In this document: piece by piece, positions 61,099 to 64,000 of the stretch
Numbering within the stretch: the first letter of the stretch is position 1
Layout of the letters: each line of letters begins with the position of its first letter
Assembly: GCA_965116435.1 (NCBI GenBank)
Contig: OZ220686.1
Span: 2,294,001 to 2,358,000 of the forward strand
Origin: VXPQ01 sp965116435
Lineage (GTDB): Bacteria; Bacteroidota; Rhodothermia; Rhodothermales; VXPQ01
DNA length: 64,000 nucleotides
Reading direction: 5' to 3'
Notes under the pieces: generated by a model
Database searches by the model: none
The model's input: the letters and a program-made list of their open reading frames with translations, nothing else
Told to the model about the DNA's origin: nothing
Position numbers and translations under genes: made by a program

Positions 61099-61572
61099 CT
61101 ATACTTTTCCGAACCGCGCCCCGCAAGCCGTACAGTAGACCCGTTTAGGAAGGAACGGAAGAATAAGCAAGCCGATTCCGAATACAAACATTCCAACCCA
61201 TAAGCAGATATGGAACGCCAGACGGTCCCGTTGTATGCGTCCGTTTGACCCGCCGCAACGCCAGCAGTTTATTTCCCGGTACGGGTCCAGTTTCGGTTGC
61301 GGTCCTTCGACTATGTCGTTTATAAATGTATCCTTTTCTTCCGCATTTTTAAAACCTTGTCCGCGGGCTTTTTTGTTCCGGGCTTTTTGGTTTCTTTTTT
61401 TCTCCAGATATGCCAGTAACAAATAGGGTACTCCGATCGCGATTGCGAATACGATTACAATAGCAATTATTTTACCAACTGCTTCCGGGAATAGCATAAT
61501 TCCCAGTAAGAAAATCATGACAATGGAAATACATACCATTAAATACTGCTTAAACGTGCGTGGTTTTTTCAT
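61099..61572 (-). CDS. Membrane protein with zinc-ribbon-like Cys pairs
   Basis: 157 residues from the ATG at 61572. Two hydrophobic segments (YLMVCISIVMIFLLGIMLF and IIAIVIVFAIAIGVPYLLLAYL), a basic linker (EKKRNQKARNKKARGQG), a CWRCGGS Cys pair, a third hydrophobic segment (ICLWVGMFVFGIGLLIL) and a second pair in VYCTACGARFG. The four Cys could form a zinc ribbon at the membrane face. Base composition here is more A+T-rich than nearby genes, suggesting transfer. No family is recognised. Confidence 0.55.
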   Translation of the reverse strand: MKKPRTFKQYLMVCISIVMIFLLGIMLFPEAVGKIIAIVIVFAIAIGVPYLLLAYLEKKRNQKARNKKARGQGFKNAEEKDTFINDIVEGPQPKLDPYREINCWRCGGSNGRIQRDRLAFHICLWVGMFVFGIGLLILPFLPKRVYCTACGARFGKV

Positions 61573-61786
61573 AATATCCCTGATTTTGGGTATTTGGATT
61601 GCGTCTGTTGTCTCGCACGCCGTAAATCCGCATGGCAACGCCGTGATGAAGCCGAAAACGCAGATTGCGTTCCGCTGGAAGGGGCAACCTGAGGTGGCCC
61701 AACACAGCGGCCCTGCACATTCAGGCAGGTTACAGCCCAGCACATTAATCCCGCAAAACGCTGTCTAATCAACCTGGGCCGCTTCG

Positions 61787-61942
61787 CTACCCGATTTCCA
61801 GGATCTCGATGGTCTTGGCTCTTTTGTGCTTCTTTTCGAGCGCAGCCCGGACCAGGTATTCCGGCGCCGTGATCTTTTTGACGTTGACGGATGCGGTTAT
61901 TCTTCTGCCGTCTACCTTGTACTTGACTTTGATGGGGGGCAT
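61787..61942 (-). CDS. Small hypothetical protein
   Basis: 51 residues from the ATG at 61942 (a longer start at 62002 gives 71). It reads MPPIKVKYKVDGRRITASVN, then ITAPEYLVRAALEKKHKRAK and a short hydrophobic end. The alternating and basic pattern looks protein-like but I recognise no family. It lies in the accessory patch between repeats. Confidence 0.4.
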   Translation of the reverse strand: MPPIKVKYKVDGRRITASVNVKKITAPEYLVRAALEKKHKRAKTIEILEIG

Positions 61943-62045
61943 GGACTTTGGGGTCAGGTGGGCGGGGATGGTTGCGATTCCGGCTCGGCAATGCGCCTGC
62001 ATCGGGAATCGTTTGTAACGTACGTTTGCCCGTCGAAAGAATCAA

Positions 62046-62097
62046 GGGATACTCTGAAGACATGCTTTGATCGCCGTGGACCTGATCAGGGCATCCC
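62046..62097. repeat. Diverged mini-hairpin of the dispersed repeat
   Basis: A 52-bp element starts GGGATACTCTGA and ends CCTGATCAGGGCATCCC. The right half (GATCGCCGTGGACCTGATCAG) parallels the GATCGAAGTGGATTTGATCAG core of the other copies. Confidence 0.6.
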
Positions 62098-62393
62098 AAG
62101 GCGCGCCTTTCGCGCCGCCCCTCTCGAAAAGCCGCATCGTAATACGCTCCAGAGCCAGAGCTTCCCGGGGCGACGGCTTGCGCCGTGGTTTCCGGGAACG
62201 GGCGCAGCAGGCCATGGCCCACAGCTTGTCGCCTACGCCCGTCTCCCCCCACAGCCCACGCCGCCCCGCCCCGTGGTTTCCAGGAACGGGCGCAGCAACC
62301 CCCGGCCCCGGCCCCACAGCCCAGCCTGGCAGCCTGGGCGCGGCAGCCTCGCCCACATCCCACGTCCGGCTCCGGCCCATGCTTCCGCCGCCC
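62098..62393. other. Non-coding stretch with an internal direct repeat
   Basis: No convincing gene is seen. CGTGGTTTCC(G/A)GGAACGGGC followed by GCAGCA occurs near 62186 and again near 62270. The region is rich in CCC/GCC runs. Confidence 0.5.
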
Positions 62394-62468
62394 CCAAAAT
62401 AAATTTCAAGTTTGAGGTTATGCCGGCGGGATTTGTGTGTCTATAGGGGCAGTTTGAGGGCTTGTTGT
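62394..62468 (+). repeat. Direct repeat right of the accessory patch
   Basis: The partner of 60297-60370: CCAAAATAAATTTCAAG.., GAGGTTATG and ATTTGTGTGTCTATAGGGG. It lies about 85 bp upstream of the final gene. Confidence 0.75.
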
Positions 62469-62552
62469 GAGGACGGGCCTTTCTTCTGTTTCGCTCCCTA
62501 TCCACAAAAACAGCGCAAAACGCGCCCAAACAGCGCCTGTCGCTTCCCTGCC

Positions 62553-64000
62553 ATGCGTGTTCCTTCCCTGTTCGCCTTGCCCTGGTTGCTGCTGCTCTCG
62601 TTGTTACTACCGGTAGCCGTCGGCTATGCGCAGACCGTCGTTTTCGAAGAGGATTTTACCGAAGCGCCGCCGGACGGGTGGACGCTGGAGAGCGGGTGGA
62701 CCATCGGGGCCACGACGCCGTCTTCCGGCTCGGGCGGGAATAACCTGGAGCATTCCGCCGCCCGCATCGCCAACGCCGCGACGCCCGACTTCAGTCTGAC
62801 CGGGGCAGGATTCGCCCTGCTGACGTATTCCGTGCGCCGTACCGGCGCCTACGACCGCGGCAATTTGCGCATTGCGGCGTCCATAGACGGGGGCGTTACG
62901 TTCCCGATCGTGGTGTTGGGGGCGGGGGCGGCTGCGCCCGAAGCGACGTCCGCATATCGTGATATTACGGTGGCGTTGCCGCCCGCGCTCCTGAATCGGC
63001 CCATCGTGACGCTGCGTTTCGAGGGGCTTGGGGCGAGCAAATCCGGCAATCTCCGCATTGACGATGTACGGGTGACTTCCTATGCTACGGCGGGTACGGT
63101 GCGCGGCGCGCTGCAATTCGGCGAACAGCGCGGAAGCCTTGTGTCCGGGGGAGACTCGATTCGCGTGCCCGTCGCGCTCAATGTAACGGCGCTTGCCGGC
63201 GTAACGGGCGTGCAGTTCGAAGTGGGCTGGCGCGGCGGTCATCTGCGCCTCCATAATGTTTTGCGAGGAGAATCCGTGTCCGACGACGGGGCCTGGACGC
63301 TGCAATATGCGGCGTCGGAGGGCGCCCTGAAGGTGTTGTTGCTGGGCCAGGGTATTGCCGCCTTGGCTTCGGGAAGATACGACCCCCTCGTTACGTTGCA
63401 ATTCCGCTCCGACCTGGTGAGGACCGCCCGAAACGATACGCTCGTGTTGTCGAACGCGGTGGGGGCGCAGGCCGTATCGGACGGAGCCGACGCGGGTCTT
63501 GGAATCGGGACTTCGGAATATGTGCTCACGGTGCGCCCGCCACAGCCCGAATTCAGCGTATCCTCGTCGATTTTCGATGTGGGCGACGTGGATGTAGGCG
63601 AGGCGGACAGCGTACGGGTTCAGGTGAAGAACGCCGCCGATCAGGCCAACCTGCATCTGACGAACATTGCGGCCGAGCATCCGCTTTTTACCGTCCATCC
63701 GAATTCGGGCATGGTGGCGCCCGGAGACAGCCTGGACGTGCATGTGATGTTCGAGCCGTCTCCGACGATTTTCGGGCCGCAGGAAACGAGGGTGTATTTC
63801 CAGCATAACGGGGACCCTTCCCCGGAAATCGTATACGTAACCGGAAGAGGTCGCGGTGGTCGAGGCGATGCCGAGGGTGACGGCGCCGTGGATGTCATGG
63901 ACATCGTGCATGCCATCGACTTTGTGCTGGCGCGACGTGTGGCCACGCCCGCGCAAACGACCGCCGTTGACCTCTTTCCGTTTCCTGCCGGAGACGATAC
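62553..64000 (+). CDS. Secreted protein with cohesin-like and dockerin-like modules (3' partial)
   Basis: The frame from the ATG at 62553 is open to the window end (at least 482 residues). A signal peptide (MRVPSLFALPWLLLLSLLLP.., cleavage after YAQ) is followed by a choice-of-anchor-like domain (FEEDFTEAPPDGWTLESGWT). A cohesin-like domain begins near AGTVRGALQFGEQRGSLVSG with VPVALNVTALAGVTGVQFEV. Then comes a choice-of-anchor D/Hydin-like domain (FDVGDVDVGEADSVRVQVKN). Near the edge EGDGAVDVMDIVHAIDFVL resembles a dockerin calcium-binding repeat. The C-terminus, possibly with a sorting domain, is beyond the window. Confidence 0.75.
   Translation, partial: MRVPSLFALPWLLLLSLLLPVAVGYAQTVVFEEDFTEAPPDGWTLESGWTIGATTPSSGSGGNNLEHSAARIANAATPDFSLTGAGFALLTYSVRRTGAYDRGNLRIAASIDGGVTFPIVVLGAGAAAPEATSAYRDITVALPPALLNRPIVTLRFEGLGASKSGNLRIDDVRVTSYATAGTVRGALQFGEQRGSLVSGGDSIRVPVALNVTALAGVTGVQFEVGWRGGHLRLHNVLRGESVSDDGAWTLQYAASEGALKVLLLGQGIAALASGRYDPLVTLQFRSDLVRTARNDTLVLSNAVGAQAVSDGADAGLGIGTSEYVLTVRPPQPEFSVSSSIFDVGDVDVGEADSVRVQVKNAADQANLHLTNIAAEHPLFTVHPNSGMVAPGDSLDVHVMFEPSPTIFGPQETRVYFQHNGDPSPEIVYVTGRGRGGRGDAEGDGAVDVMDIVHAIDFVLARRVATPAQTTAVDLFPFPAGDD

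Noticed and set aside
62100..62450. Proline-rich short frames as genes
   Set aside because: They follow direct repeats and have no ribosome site or recognisable family.

Overview
The window looks like a chromosomal segment from a GC-rich (by eye about 60% G+C) member of the Bacteroidota/Rhodothermota lineage. The evidence is two PorV/PorQ-family outer-membrane proteins, a TonB-dependent receptor with a carboxypeptidase-regulatory-like N-domain, a large secreted protein with a type IX secretion-like C-terminal sorting domain, and a YpdA-type (bacillithiol-linked) reductase. No rRNA, tRNA, CRISPR array or phage module was recognised. Taxonomy is inferred from gene content only.

Layout. 0-6.4 kb: PorV-like protein (5' partial), CPBP membrane protease, BioY, a secreted repeat-rich protein, RsmA and MgtE. 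6.4-11.1 kb (minus strand): a Phd/PIN toxin-antitoxin pair downstream of a murB-ccmB-ccmC-ccmD-(coiled-coil membrane protein)-ccmE run; CcmE carries Cys instead of His at the haem-attachment position. 11.2-18.8 kb: MGMT-family protein, AroA, TatA, GatA, SucD, EngB and SerA. 18.8-27.1 kb: a three-gene outer-membrane/secretion unit (TonB receptor, T9SS-type cargo, PorV) preceded by a strong-looking promoter and closed by a rho-independent terminator. 27.3-29.5 kb: a seven-haem-motif TPR lipoprotein. 29.6-40.5 kb: housekeeping genes (ypdA, tadA, glyS, radC, rho, a hydrolase, a membrane-anchored MurF-like ligase, rnhB, aroK, truA). 40.7-50.6 kb: an orphan antitoxin, an M19 dipeptidase lipoprotein, Mpl, and a complete RND efflux system (inner-membrane pump, adaptor, TolC). 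50.8-60.1 kb: a nucleotide-sugar cluster (manC, fcl, gmd for GDP-fucose; ugd and a 4-epimerase for UDP-uronates; wbpA/wbpB-like enzymes for UDP-acetamido-uronates) with a GH16 glucanase-like lipoprotein but no glycosyltransferase. 60.1-62.5 kb: a gene-poor accessory patch with an IS3-type transposase remnant, small membrane proteins and repeats. 62.5 kb to the end: the start of a secreted protein with a cohesin-like domain and a dockerin-like segment.

The most distinctive feature is a family of dispersed repeats. Three copies are exactly 255 bp, about 94-96% identical by eye, and bounded by near-identical terminal inverted repeats (AGGATGCACTGAT...). At least four shorter derivatives or relics keep one or both ends, and two more fragments are weaker. 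They sit at gene ends and operon junctions, and one has been absorbed into the C-terminus of RsmA. No transposase resembling a donor is visible, so they behave like non-autonomous MITE-like elements. The window also carries several short-period tandem repeats (24 bp at three gene 3' ends, 54 bp inside a coding region, 15 bp upstream of tatA, about 35 bp after the sugar cluster).
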